Translations under genes and position numbers: made by a program | Notes under the pieces: generated by a model | Told to the model about the DNA's origin: nothing | The model's database searches: none | Seen by the model: the letters and a program-made list of their open reading frames with translations, nothing else | Shown here: positions 33,430 to 42,710 of the stretch, in pieces | Layout of the letters: each line of letters opens with the position of its first letter | Position numbering within the stretch: position 1 is the first letter of the stretch | Assembly: GCF_014648815.1 (NCBI RefSeq) | Contig: NZ_BMRV01000001.1 | Coordinates: forward strand, 310,001-374,000 | Direction: 5' to 3' | DNA: 64,000 nt | From: Streptomyces flaveolus | GTDB lineage: Bacteria > Actinomycetota > Actinomycetes > Streptomycetales > Streptomycetaceae

Positions 33430-35184
33430 GTGCCTCAGCTACGACTCGCCCTGAACCAGATCGACTCGAGCGTCGGCGACATCGCCGGGAACGCGGAGTC
33501 GGTCGTCCGCTGGACCCGGCACTCCGCCGAGCAGGGAGCCCACCTGGTGGCCTTCCCGGAGATGGTGCTGACCGGGTACCCCGTGGAGGACCTGGCCCTC
33601 CGGTCGTCCTTCGTGGAGGCCTCCCGCGCGGGTCTGCGCTCCCTCGCGGCCCGCCTCGCCGACGAGGGCCTCGGCGACCTGCCCGTGGTCGTCGGCTACC
33701 TCGACCGCTCGGCGACCGCCCAGCCGAAGTACGGCCAGCCGGCCGGCGCCCCGCAGAACGCGGCGGCCGTGCTGCACGGCGGCGAGGTGGTGCTGAGCTT
33801 CGCCAAGCACCACCTGCCGAACTACGGCGTCTTCGACGAGTTCCGCTACTTCGTCCCCGGCGACACCATGCCGGTGCTGCGGGTGCGCGGCGTCGACGTC
33901 GCCCTCGCCATCTGCGAGGACCTGTGGCAGGACGGCGGCCGGGTGCCCGCCGCCCGCTCGGCGCGGGCCGGGCTGCTGCTCTCGGTCAACGCCTCGCCCT
34001 ACGAACGCGACAAGGACGACACCCGGCTGGAACTGGTCCGCAAGCGCGCCCAGGAAGCCGGCTGCACCACCGCCTACCTCGCCATGACCGGCGGCCAGGA
34101 CGAGCTCGTCTTCGACGGCGACTCCATCGTGGTCGGCGCCGACGGCGAGGTCGTGGCGCGGGCTCCGCAGTTCTCCGAGTGCTGCATGGTGCTCGACCTG
34201 GACCTGCCGGCCGCGGCCGCGGCGGCGCCGGCCGGCGTGGTGGACGACGGGCTGCGCATCGACCGGGTCGTCCTGTCCGAGGAGCCGGTCCCGGCCTACG
34301 AGCCCGAGCTGACCGGCGCGCACGCCGAGCGGCTGGACGACGACGAGGAGGTCTACTCGGCCCTCGTCACCGGCCTGCGCGCCTACGTCACGAAGAACGG
34401 CTTCCGCTCGGTGCTGATCGGCCTGTCCGGCGGCATCGACTCCGCCCTGGTCGCGGCGATCGCCTGCGACGCGGTCGGCGCGGAGAACGTGTACGGCGTG
34501 TCGATGCCGTCCAAGTACTCCTCCGCGCACTCCAAGGACGACGCGGCCGAGATGGCCCGGCGCACCGGCCTGAACTACCGCACCGTGGCGATCGAGCCGA
34601 TGTTCGACGCGTACATGGGCTCGCTCGGCCTGACCGGCCTCGCGGAGGAGAACCTCCAGTCGCGCCTGCGCGGCACGCTGCTGATGGCGATCTCCAACCA
34701 GGAGGGCCACATCGTCCTGGCGCCCGGCAACAAGTCGGAGCTGGCGGTGGGCTACTCGACGCTGTACGGCGACTCCGTGGGCGCCTACGGCCCGATCAAG
34801 GACGTGTACAAGACGTCGGTCTTCCGCCTGGCCGAGTGGCGCAACCGCGCCGCCCGGGACCGCGGCCGGACCCCGCCGATCCCGGAGAACTCGATCACCA
34901 AGCCCCCGAGCGCCGAACTGCGCCCGGGGCAGGTCGACACGGACTCCCTGCCGGACTACCCGGTGCTCGACGCGATCCTCGCGCTGTACGTCGACCAGGA
35001 CCGGGGCGCGGACGAGATCGTCGCCGCCGGGTACGACCGGGAGCTGGTGACCAGGACGCTGCGCATGGTGGACACCGCGGAGTACAAGCGGCGCCAGTAC
35101 CCGCCGGGCACCAAGATCTCCGCGAAGGGCTTCGGCAAGGACCGCCGCCTGCCGATCACCAACCGCTGGCGCGAGACGGGCTGA
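33430..35184 (+). CDS. nadE: Glutamine-dependent NAD+ synthetase
   Basis: A 584-residue two-domain enzyme making NAD from deamido-NAD, ATP and glutamine. The N-terminal nitrilase-like amidase supplies ammonia: Glu in FPEMVLTGYP, Lys in AKHHLPNYG and Cys in AICEDLWQDGG (about residue 160). The C-terminal ATP-pyrophosphatase domain has GLSGGIDSALVAAIA near residue 332 and the APGNKSELAVGYSTLYGD block. The length is typical of this fused form. It is expressed from its own leaderless promoter and is neighbour to glnA2 and glnE, all using glutamine metabolism. Confidence 0.95.
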   Translation: MPQLRLALNQIDSSVGDIAGNAESVVRWTRHSAEQGAHLVAFPEMVLTGYPVEDLALRSSFVEASRAGLRSLAARLADEGLGDLPVVVGYLDRSATAQPKYGQPAGAPQNAAAVLHGGEVVLSFAKHHLPNYGVFDEFRYFVPGDTMPVLRVRGVDVALAICEDLWQDGGRVPAARSARAGLLLSVNASPYERDKDDTRLELVRKRAQEAGCTTAYLAMTGGQDELVFDGDSIVVGADGEVVARAPQFSECCMVLDLDLPAAAAAAPAGVVDDGLRIDRVVLSEEPVPAYEPELTGAHAERLDDDEEVYSALVTGLRAYVTKNGFRSVLIGLSGGIDSALVAAIACDAVGAENVYGVSMPSKYSSAHSKDDAAEMARRTGLNYRTVAIEPMFDAYMGSLGLTGLAEENLQSRLRGTLLMAISNQEGHIVLAPGNKSELAVGYSTLYGDSVGAYGPIKDVYKTSVFRLAEWRNRAARDRGRTPPIPENSITKPPSAELRPGQVDTDSLPDYPVLDAILALYVDQDRGADEIVAAGYDRELVTRTLRMVDTAEYKRRQYPPGTKISAKGFGKDRRLPITNRWRETG

Positions 35185-35205
35185 CGTCAGCCCCTGGGGA
35201 GGGTG

Positions 35206-35649
35206 CTACCGCTGCCGCTTCAGGTCCGCCAGCACCTGGTGCAGCGGCTCCGTCTCCCGGCGCCGGTACTCCTGGATCGCCCAGCCGTTGCCGTCCGGGT
35301 CCGTGAAGTACATGAACGTGGCGCCGTCGTCCGGCGCGTACTGCACCGGCTCGGAGACCTCCAGGCCGCGGCCCACCAGTTCCGCGTGGGCCGCCTTGAT
35401 GTCGGCGACGCACAGCTGGAGCCCCTGGTAGGAACCGGGAGCCGGCGTGGGGCCCGGCGTCATCTCCCAGATGCTGTCGCCGAGGGCGACCGAACAGCCG
35501 GAGCCCGGGGGCGTCAGCTGGACGATCCGCATCCCCGGCATCACCTCCTGGTCGATGTCGACGTGGAAGCCGACCTTGTCCCGGTAGAAGTCCCGGGCGC
35601 GGTCGATGTCCGTCACGGGCAGCGGGATCACTTCGAGGGTGAAGTCCAT
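35206..35649 (-). CDS. VOC-superfamily (glyoxalase/dioxygenase-like) protein
   Basis: A 147-residue protein with two beta-alpha-beta-beta-beta modules. VIPLPVTDIDRARDFYRDKVGF begins the first and LQLCVADIKAAHAELVGRGLEV the second. The final FTDPDGNGWAIQEY carries the usual metal-ligand Glu. Members include glyoxalases, resistance proteins and dioxygenases; no substrate can be inferred. GAAGG precedes the ATG at 35649. It converges with nadE. Confidence 0.88.
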   Translation of the reverse strand: MDFTLEVIPLPVTDIDRARDFYRDKVGFHVDIDQEVMPGMRIVQLTPPGSGCSVALGDSIWEMTPGPTPAPGSYQGLQLCVADIKAAHAELVGRGLEVSEPVQYAPDDGATFMYFTDPDGNGWAIQEYRRRETEPLHQVLADLKRQR

Positions 35650-35774
35650 ACCTTCACCGAAGCCGATAACGGCCCGCCGCGCCACCGAAAGGGCGGAACT
35701 CCCCGTGCGGCGACGTACCGGATCACGGACGGCGCCGTCCGCGCCTGAGCCCGGCCGCGGCTCCCCGGTTACGC

Positions 35775-35794
35775 TCAAGGCCGTACGACCTTGA
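35775..35794. promoter_or_regulatory. Palindrome upstream of glnE
   Basis: TCAAGG-CCGTACGA-CCTTGA, a 6-bp inverted repeat with an 8-base centre, 50 bases before the glnE start. It could be an operator or a promoter-proximal hairpin; no known regulator consensus fits. Confidence 0.3.
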
Positions 35795-35843
35795 TCCGAC
35801 GGGTCCGGTGCCACCGGGCCCGCAGGTCCGACAGGAGGCCGAG

Positions 35844-38800
35844 ATGACGGCGCCGGGGCGCAGGAGCAGTACCTTCACGCGACTGCTGCGGCACGGCTTC
35901 ACCGATCCCTCGGCCGCCGAGCGGCTGCTGGACGGCGTGGAGCTGGCACCGGTCCGCAACGACCCGGTCCTGCTGGAGGCACTGGGCGCCACCGCCGACC
36001 CGGACCTCGCCCTGCACGGCCTGGTCCGCCTCCTGGAGGCACAGCCCGACCCCACCGCGCGCCGGGAGCTGCTGGACACCCTGATAGCGGCCAAGCCGCT
36101 GCGCGACCGCCTCCTCGGCGTGCTCGGCGCCTCCGAGGCGCTCGCCGACCACCTCGCCCGGCACGCCGGCGACTGGCAGGCCCTCGTCACCTACGAGCCG
36201 CGCGACCTGCACCGGGGGGTGGCGGAGTTCGAGCGGGGCCTGGCCGGGGCCACCGACCCCGTCTCCCTGCGCGTCGCCTACCGGCGCTGCCTGCTGTCCA
36301 TCGCCGCCCGCGACGTGTGCGGCACCATCGACGTCGCCGAGACCGCCGCCGAGCTCGCCGACCTCGCCACCGCCACCCTGCGCGCCGCCCTCCGGCTCGC
36401 CGAGGAGGCCGCGCCCGAGGACGCCGCGCTGTGCCGGCTGGCGGTGATCGCGATGGGCAAGTGCGGCGGACACGAGCTGAACTACGTCTCCGACGTCGAC
36501 GTCATCTTCGTGGGCGAGCCCGCGGAAGGCATCGCCGAGGCCGACGAGACCAAGGCGCTGCGGGCCGCGACCTCCCTCGCGTCGCACATGATGCGGATCT
36601 GCTCCGAGACGACCGTCGAGGGCACCATCTGGCCCGTCGACGCCAACCTGCGCCCCGAGGGCCGCAACGGCCCGCTGGTGCGCACCCTCAGCAGCCACGT
36701 CGCCTACTACCAGCGCTGGGCCAAGACCTGGGAGTTCCAGGCGCTGCTCAAGGCCCGCCCGGTCGCCGGCGACCTGGCCCTCGGCGGCGAGTACGTCGCC
36801 GCCCTCCAGCCCCTGGTGTGGCAGGCCGCCGAACGCGAGAACTTCGTCGCCGACGTGCAGAAGATGCGCCGCCGGGTGGTGGAGAACATCCCCGTCGCCG
36901 AGGTCGACCGCCAGCTCAAGCTGGGCCCGGGCGGCCTGCGCGACGTCGAGTTCGCCGTGCAGCTGCTCCAGCTCGTGCACGGGCGGGCCGACACGTCGCT
37001 GCGCAGCGGCACGACGCTGGACGCGCTGAAGGCCCTCGCCGCGGGCGGCTACGTCGGCCGGGCGGACGCCGCCCAGCTCGACGAGGCGTACCGCTTCCTG
37101 CGCTCCATGGAGCACCGCATCCAGCTCCACCGGCTGCGGCGCACCCACCTCGTGCCCGAGGACGAGGCCGACCTGCGGCGCCTCGGGCGTTCCCTCGGCC
37201 TGCGCAACGACCCGGTCACCGGGCTGCTGCGCGAGTGGAAGCGGCACGCCTCCGTCGTGCGCCGCCTGCACGAGAAGCTGTTCTACCGACCGCTGCTCGA
37301 CGCGGTCGCCCAGCTGGCGCCGGGGGAGACCCGGCTGCGCCCCGACGCGGCCCGCGAGCGGCTGGTCGCCCTCGGGTACGCCGACCCGGCCTCCGCCCTG
37401 CGGCACCTGGAGGCGCTGGCCTCCGGCGTCACCCGCAAGGCCGCGATCCAGCGGACCCTGCTGCCGGTGCTGCTGGGCTGGTTCGCCGACTCCGCCGACC
37501 CGGACGCGGGCCTGCTCAACTTCCGCAAGGTCTCCGACGCGCTCGGCAAGACGCCCTGGTACCTGCGGCTGCTGAGGGACGAGGGCGCGGCGGCCGAGAA
37601 CCTCGCCCGGGTGCTGTCCGCCGGGCGGCTCGCCCCGGACCTGCTGATGCGGGCGCCCGAGGCGGTGGCGCTCCTCGGGGACGGTGACGCCGGGGGGCTG
37701 GCGCCGCGCGGGCGGGCCCAGCTGGAGCAGGAGGTACTCGCCGCGGTGCGCCGCGCGGACGGCGCGGTCCAGGCGGTCACGGCGGCGCGCGGCGTGCGGC
37801 GCCGTGAGCTGTTCCGTACGGCAGCCGCCGACATCGTCGGCTCCTACGGCACCGAGGCGCAGCCCGTCGAGGCCGATCAGGGCGCCCTGGTGGACCGGGT
37901 CGGCGCCGCGGTGTCGGACCTGACGGCGGCGACGCTGGCGGGCACCCTGCGGGCCGTGGTGCGCGAGGGCTGGGGGGACACCCTGCCCACCCGGTTCGCG
38001 GTCATCGGCATGGGCCGCTTCGGCGGGCACGAGCTGGGCTACGGCTCGGACGCCGACGTCCTGTTCGTCCACGAGCCCCGGGACGGGGTCGACGAACGGG
38101 AGGCCGCGGACGCCGCGAACAAGGTGGTCGCCGAGATGCGCCGCCTGCTCCAGGTGCCCAGCGCCGACCCGCCCCTGATCGTCGACGCCGACCTGCGGCC
38201 GGAGGGCAAGTCCGGACCGCTGGTGCGCACGCTCAAGTCGTACGCCGCCTACTACCGGCGCTGGTCATTGACGTGGGAGTCGCACGCGCTGCTGCGGGCC
38301 GAGTTCGTCGCCGGCGACGAGGACCTGGGGCGGCGCTTCACCGAGCTGGTCGATCCGCTGAGGTACCCGGCGCAGGGGCTCTCCGAGGAGGCCGTACGGG
38401 AGATCCGGCGGCTCAAGGCCCGGATGGAGTCCGAGCGGCTGCCGCGCGGCGCCGATCCCAAGCTGCACGCCAAGCTGGGTCCGGGCGGCCTGTCCGACGT
38501 GGAGTGGACGGTGCAGCTGATGCAGCTGCGGCACGGCCACGCGGAACCCGGCCTGCGCACGACCAGGACCCGGCAGGCCCTGGCGGCGGCGTGCGAGGCG
38601 GGGCTCATCTCGGAGGAGAACGCCGCGATGCTGGACGAGGCGTGGGTGCTGGCGACGCGGGTGCGCAACGCGGTGATGCTGGTGCGCGGCCGGGCCGGCG
38701 ACACGTTCCCGACCGACCCGCGCGAACTGGCGGCGGTGGGCCGCTACCTCGGTCACGGCCCGGGCCACGCGGGCGACATGCTGGACGAATACCGCCGCAC

Positions 38801-38846
38801 GGCCCGCCGTGCCCGAACGGTGGTGGAGGACCTGTTCTACGAGTAG
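35844..38846 (+). CDS. glnE: Glutamine synthetase adenylyltransferase/deadenylylase
   Basis: A 1,000-residue bifunctional nucleotidyltransferase that adds AMP to and removes it from glutamine synthetase. Both halves have the nucleotidyltransferase signature G-G-H-E-L-x-Y-x-S-D-x-D: GKCGGHELNYVSDVD near residue 204 (deadenylylation half) and GRFGGHELGYGSDAD near 723 (adenylylation half). The repeated NLRPEGRNGPLVRTL and DLRPEGKSGPLVRTL blocks follow. The length is typical. The ATG at 35844 has AGGAGG at the right distance. The main targets, glnA and possibly the nearby glnA2, are outside or upstream. Confidence 0.96.
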   Translation: MTAPGRRSSTFTRLLRHGFTDPSAAERLLDGVELAPVRNDPVLLEALGATADPDLALHGLVRLLEAQPDPTARRELLDTLIAAKPLRDRLLGVLGASEALADHLARHAGDWQALVTYEPRDLHRGVAEFERGLAGATDPVSLRVAYRRCLLSIAARDVCGTIDVAETAAELADLATATLRAALRLAEEAAPEDAALCRLAVIAMGKCGGHELNYVSDVDVIFVGEPAEGIAEADETKALRAATSLASHMMRICSETTVEGTIWPVDANLRPEGRNGPLVRTLSSHVAYYQRWAKTWEFQALLKARPVAGDLALGGEYVAALQPLVWQAAERENFVADVQKMRRRVVENIPVAEVDRQLKLGPGGLRDVEFAVQLLQLVHGRADTSLRSGTTLDALKALAAGGYVGRADAAQLDEAYRFLRSMEHRIQLHRLRRTHLVPEDEADLRRLGRSLGLRNDPVTGLLREWKRHASVVRRLHEKLFYRPLLDAVAQLAPGETRLRPDAARERLVALGYADPASALRHLEALASGVTRKAAIQRTLLPVLLGWFADSADPDAGLLNFRKVSDALGKTPWYLRLLRDEGAAAENLARVLSAGRLAPDLLMRAPEAVALLGDGDAGGLAPRGRAQLEQEVLAAVRRADGAVQAVTAARGVRRRELFRTAAADIVGSYGTEAQPVEADQGALVDRVGAAVSDLTAATLAGTLRAVVREGWGDTLPTRFAVIGMGRFGGHELGYGSDADVLFVHEPRDGVDEREAADAANKVVAEMRRLLQVPSADPPLIVDADLRPEGKSGPLVRTLKSYAAYYRRWSLTWESHALLRAEFVAGDEDLGRRFTELVDPLRYPAQGLSEEAVREIRRLKARMESERLPRGADPKLHAKLGPGGLSDVEWTVQLMQLRHGHAEPGLRTTRTRQALAAACEAGLISEENAAMLDEAWVLATRVRNAVMLVRGRAGDTFPTDPRELAAVGRYLGHGPGHAGDMLDEYRRTARRARTVVEDLFYE

Positions 38847-38968
38847 CCCGGCCCCCCGGATGCCCTGGTCGACCCCAGCTGCGCCGGGCCACACCACCCA
38901 CCCCCGCGCACCGGCACCCCGCACGTCACAGGCCCCGGGTCACGCACTCCGGCTCCCACCTCGCACTC

Positions 38969-39838
38969 TCAGGCGCGCGTGGGCCACCACGCCCCCCGCC
39001 GCGCCCCAGCCCCGGGCACCGCCCGAGGCAACGCATACGGCAGCCTCCCGTACCACACCCGGGCCACCGCGTAACCGAAGGCCAGGCACAGCAGACCCCC
39101 CACCGCGTCCAGCCAGAAATGGTTCGCGGTCGCCACGATCACCACCAGCGTGAGCACCGGATACACCAGCCCCAGCACCCGCACCCACGGCACCGACGCC
39201 AGCGCGAAGATCGTCAGCCCGCACCACACCGACCACCCGATGTGCATCGACGGCATCGCGGCGTACTGGTTGGACATGTTCTTCAGGTCGCCGGACGCCA
39301 TCGACCCCCACGTCTGGTGGACCATCACCGTGTCGATGAAGTGCCCGCCGTTCATCAACCGGGGCGGGGCGAGCGGATACAGGTAGTAACCGAGCAGGGC
39401 CACACCCGTCGTCGCGAAGAGGACCAGACGGGTCGCCGCGTACCGCCCCGGATGGCTGCGGAACAGCCAGACCAGCACACCCAGCGTCACCACGAAGTGC
39501 AACGTGGCGTAGTAGTAGTTCATGCCGACGACCAGCCAAGTCACCGAGTCGACGGCACGATTGACCGACTCCTCCACGGCGATCCCGAGCTGCTGCTCGA
39601 CCCGCCAGATCCAGTCGGCGTTGCGCAGCGCCTGCCCCCGCTGCTCCGGCACGGCGTTGCGGACGAGCGAGTACGTCCAGTAGCTGAGCGCGATCAGCAG
39701 GATCTCGAACCACAGGCGGGGCCGGCGCGGCCTGCGCAGACGGCGCACGAACCCCCGCCCCGTCTCTTCCGTGACGGGGTGCGGAGCGCCCTCTTCCAGG
39801 CGCTCCCGAGTCCTCACGGTCGCGTCACCCATAGGCAT
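38969..39838 (-). CDS. PAP2-superfamily membrane phosphatase
   Basis: A 289-residue membrane protein with about six helices. AAMPSMHIGW and ANHFWLDAVGG carry the phosphatase His and the second His/Asp of the PAP2 active site; the family's first motif KxxxxxxRP is replaced, as in inositolphosphotransferase/Aur1-like members. It may act on lipid phosphates outside the membrane. The ATG at 39838 or 39832 could start it; neither has a strong ribosome site. It converges with glnE and lies downstream of malR on the same strand. Confidence 0.88.
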   Translation of the reverse strand: MPMGDATVRTRERLEEGAPHPVTEETGRGFVRRLRRPRRPRLWFEILLIALSYWTYSLVRNAVPEQRGQALRNADWIWRVEQQLGIAVEESVNRAVDSVTWLVVGMNYYYATLHFVVTLGVLVWLFRSHPGRYAATRLVLFATTGVALLGYYLYPLAPPRLMNGGHFIDTVMVHQTWGSMASGDLKNMSNQYAAMPSMHIGWSVWCGLTIFALASVPWVRVLGLVYPVLTLVVIVATANHFWLDAVGGLLCLAFGYAVARVWYGRLPYALPRAVPGAGARRGAWWPTRA

Positions 39839-39917
39839 GAAGTCTGCCAGAAAAGCCTTCTCCCACCGATCATCCCCCTCCCGGGTCCGGGCCGCACCCG
39901 CTGCCCCCGGGGAGCGG

Positions 39918-41045
39918 TCAGGACCGATGCCGGTCGCCCGGCGCCGAGGCGGTCGAACCGCGCACCACCAGCTCCGGCATGAACACGAACTCGCTGTGCG
40001 GCGCGGGAGTCCCGCCGATCTCCTCCAGCAGCGTGCGCACCGCCGCCTGCCCCATCGCCGGGACCGGCTTGCGGACGGTCGTCAGCGGCGGGTCGGTGAA
40101 GGCGATCAGCGGCGAGTCGTCGAAGCCGACGACCGAGACGTCCTTGGGCACGTCCAGCCCGCGCTGCCGGGCCGCCCGTATGGCGCCCAGCGCCATCATG
40201 TCGCTGGCGCAGACCACCGCCGTGCAGTCCCGCTCGATGAGCGCGGTGGCCGCGGCCTGGCCGCCCTCGAGGGTGTAGAGGGAGTGCTGGACGAGTTCCG
40301 TCTCCACGGTCCGCGCGTCGAGGTCCAGTTGTTCCTGGACGGTGCGGACGAAGCCCTCGATCTTGCGCTGCACCGGCACGAACCGCTTCGGACCGAGGGC
40401 CAGCCCGATGCGGGTGTGGCCCAGCGAGACGAGGTGGGTGACGGCCAGGCTCATCGCGGCGCGGTCGTCGGGGGAGATGAACGGCGCCTGCACCTTCGGG
40501 GAGAAGCCGTCGACCAGGACGAAGGGCACTCCCTGGGCGCGCAGCCGCTCGTAGCGCTCCATGTCGGCGGTGGTGTCGGCGTGCAGTCCGGAGACGTAGA
40601 TGATGCCGGCGACCCCGCGGTCGACCAGCATCTCCGTCAGTTCGTCCTCCGTGGAGCCGCCCGGGGTCTGGGTGGCGAGGACTGGGGTGTAGCCCTGGCG
40701 GGTCAGTGCCTGGCCGATGACCTGGGCCAGGGCCGGGAATATCGGGTTCTCCAGCTCCGGGGTGATCAGACCCACCAGGCCCTCGCTGCGCTGCCGCAGT
40801 CGCACGGGGCGCTCGTAGCCCAGGACGTCGAGGGCGGCGAGCACGGACTGTCGGGTGGTGGCGGCGACGCCCGGCTTCCCGTTGAGGACGCGGCTGACCG
40901 TCGCTTCGCTCACGCCCGCCTGGGCGGCGATGTCGGCAAGCCGTGTGGTCACAGGGGTGGACTGTACCTGTCGGAGGGCGCCTTGCACACCGACCGGGCG
41001 CCGTGGGCGGCCAGTTGGACGGCCCGGCGCGGGCTGCTGCGTCAT
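39918..41045 (-). CDS. malR: MalR, LacI-family repressor of maltose and starch use
   Basis: A 375-residue LacI/GalR regulator. The N-terminal helix-turn-helix is RLADIAAQAGVSEATVSRVLNGKPGV (around residue 35), followed by hinge and periplasmic-binding-protein-like effector domain (GLVGLITPELENPIFPALAQ, VVGFDDSPL). In S. coelicolor MalR, and in S. lividans Reg1, this protein represses malEFG and amylase genes. The ATG at 41045 follows GAGGGAGC and adds about 30 residues before the HTH; a GTG at 40952 (TTRLADIA) is a shorter alternative. It diverges from malE, with CTTGC/GCAAG motifs in between. Confidence 0.92.
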   Translation of the reverse strand: MTQQPAPGRPTGRPRRPVGVQGALRQVQSTPVTTRLADIAAQAGVSEATVSRVLNGKPGVAATTRQSVLAALDVLGYERPVRLRQRSEGLVGLITPELENPIFPALAQVIGQALTRQGYTPVLATQTPGGSTEDELTEMLVDRGVAGIIYVSGLHADTTADMERYERLRAQGVPFVLVDGFSPKVQAPFISPDDRAAMSLAVTHLVSLGHTRIGLALGPKRFVPVQRKIEGFVRTVQEQLDLDARTVETELVQHSLYTLEGGQAAATALIERDCTAVVCASDMMALGAIRAARQRGLDVPKDVSVVGFDDSPLIAFTDPPLTTVRKPVPAMGQAAVRTLLEEIGGTPAPHSEFVFMPELVVRGSTASAPGDRHRS

Positions 41046-41068
41046 CGCGCTCCCTCGAGAAAGTGGCG

Positions 41069-41093
41069 GCAAGAGCTTGCAGAGTCTTGCACA
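41069..41093. promoter_or_regulatory. CTTGC/GCAAG motif cluster near malR
   Basis: GCAAG-AG-CTTGC (41069-41080) is followed by another CTTGC ten bases after the first (CTTGCAGAGTCTTGCAC). It lies 24 bases upstream of malR and would suit autoregulation by MalR. Confidence 0.5.
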
Positions 41094-41177
41094 ACCGGCC
41101 CGATACCGCTCGTGGCCCGTAAACAAGCGTCTCACGACGGTCGCTGGGAGGTCACGCACGGATAACTTCGGAGATCT

Positions 41178-41218
41178 CTTGCACTTTTTTGCAGCAAGAC
41201 CTTTCGCCGCGCTTACAT
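41178..41218 (+). promoter_or_regulatory. malE promoter with MalR-like operator
   Basis: CTTGC-N11-GCAAG at 41178-41198 overlaps a -35 TTGCAG (41189-41194). With 18-bp spacing, TTACAT at 41213-41218 is the -10. The same 21-bp palindrome occurs before the amylase gene. The remainder of the 41046-41331 gap shows no other gene. Confidence 0.6.
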
Positions 41219-41331
41219 CGCTGTTACGTTCACGTCGCCCGACGGCGGCAATGACGCGGTCGGTGTCGGCAGGAGCGGCGGACGGGCCCGCGACCCTGCA
41301 CCACACGGGCTTTCACCCTCAAGGAGAACTC

Positions 41332-42603
41332 ATGCGGCGTGGCATAGCGGCCACCGCTCTGGTGGCGTCCCTCGCCCTCGCGGCGACGGCGTGCGGCGGG
41401 GACGGCGACAGCGACAGCGAGTCCGGCGGACCGGTCACCATCACTTACTGGGACACCTCCAACGCGACCAACGAGGCGCCGACCTACAAGGCCCTGGTCA
41501 AGGAGTTCGAGGCCGCCAACAAGGGCATCAAGGTCAACTTCGTCAACGTGCCCTTCGACCAGGCGCAGAACAAGTTCGACACCGCCGCCGGCTCCAAGGG
41601 CGCCCCGGACGTGCTGCGCTCCGAGGTCGGCTGGACCCCCGCCTTCGCCAAGAAGGGCTTCTTCCTGCCGCTGGACGGCACCGAGGCCCTCGCCGACCAG
41701 GCCAAGTTCCAGCCCAACCTGATCGAGCAGGCCAAGTACGAGGGCAAGACCTACGGCGTGCCGCTGGTCACCGACACGCTCGCCTTCGTCTACAACAAGG
41801 CCCTGTTCGAGAAGGCCGGCGTCCAGGCCCCCAAGACCTGGGACGACCTGAAGAAGGCCGCCGCCACCATCAAGGACAAGACCGGCGTCGACGGCTTCTG
41901 GGGCTCCACCGCGGGCTACTACGCCCAGCCGTTCCTGTACGGCGAGGGCACCGACACGGTCGACGCCGACGCCAAGAAGATCACCGTCAAGTCGCCCGCG
42001 GCCCAGAAGGCCTACGGCACCTGGCTGAGCCTGTTCGACGGCAAGGGCCTGCACAAGGCCGACACCACCGCCGACGCCTACGCGCACATCCAGGACGCGT
42101 TCGTCAACGGCAAGGTCGCCTCGACGATCCAGGGCCCGTGGGAGATCACCAACTTCTACAAGGGCTCGGCGTTCAAGGACAAGAACAACCTCGGCATCGT
42201 CACCGTCCCGGCCGGCTCCACCGGCAAGGCGGGCGCCCCGACCGGCGGCCACAACCTGTCCGTGTACGCCGGTTCGGACAAGGCGCACCAGGACGCAGCG
42301 CTGAAGTTCGTGAACTTCATGACGTCGGCGAAGTCCCAGGAGACCGTCGCGCTGAAGAACTCCACGCTGCCGACCCGCGACGACGCCTACACCGCCCAGG
42401 TCAAGGCCGACCCGGGCATCGCCGGCTACCAGACGGTCCTGCCCGCCGCCCAGCCGCGCCCGGCGCTGCCCGAGTACAGCTCCCTGTGGGGCCCGCTGGA
42501 CGACGAGCTGCCCCAGATCGCCGGCGGCAAGAAGTCCCTCGACGAGGGCCTCGGTGACGTCGAGACCGCGATGACCAAGCTGGTGCCGGACTTCGGCAAG
42601 TGA
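41332..42603 (+). CDS. malE: MalE, maltodextrin-binding lipoprotein
   Basis: A 423-residue ABC solute-binding lipoprotein. The signal ends in the lipobox region AATAC (Cys21). ITYWDTSNATNEAPTYKALVKEFEAANKGIKV opens the family fold, and the later GEGTDTVDADAKKITVKSPAAQKAYGTW is typical of group 1 sugar binders. AAGGAG precedes the ATG at 41332. It is the first gene of the malEFG-aglA cluster; its partners are MalF and MalG, with the MsiK ATPase expected elsewhere. Confidence 0.95.
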   Translation: MRRGIAATALVASLALAATACGGDGDSDSESGGPVTITYWDTSNATNEAPTYKALVKEFEAANKGIKVNFVNVPFDQAQNKFDTAAGSKGAPDVLRSEVGWTPAFAKKGFFLPLDGTEALADQAKFQPNLIEQAKYEGKTYGVPLVTDTLAFVYNKALFEKAGVQAPKTWDDLKKAAATIKDKTGVDGFWGSTAGYYAQPFLYGEGTDTVDADAKKITVKSPAAQKAYGTWLSLFDGKGLHKADTTADAYAHIQDAFVNGKVASTIQGPWEITNFYKGSAFKDKNNLGIVTVPAGSTGKAGAPTGGHNLSVYAGSDKAHQDAALKFVNFMTSAKSQETVALKNSTLPTRDDAYTAQVKADPGIAGYQTVLPAAQPRPALPEYSSLWGPLDDELPQIAGGKKSLDEGLGDVETAMTKLVPDFGK

Positions 42604-42611
42604 GTCCGGGC

Positions 42612-42654
42612 GGCCGCCGGGTCCCCCGTCCAGGGGGGAGGGGATCCGGCGGCC
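42612..42654 (+). promoter_or_regulatory. malE-malF intergenic stem-loop
   Basis: GGCCGCCGG/CCGGCGGCC (42612-42620 with 42646-42654) continues after a mismatch with TCCCC/GGGGA, about 14 bp in all. Such structures commonly protect or partly terminate upstream messages, giving more binding protein than permease. Confidence 0.55.
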
Positions 42655-42710
42655 ACCGGCCCGCGCGTCGTACCCCTTGATCTTCCTGCTGCTCCCGAAG
42701 GTGTCGAACC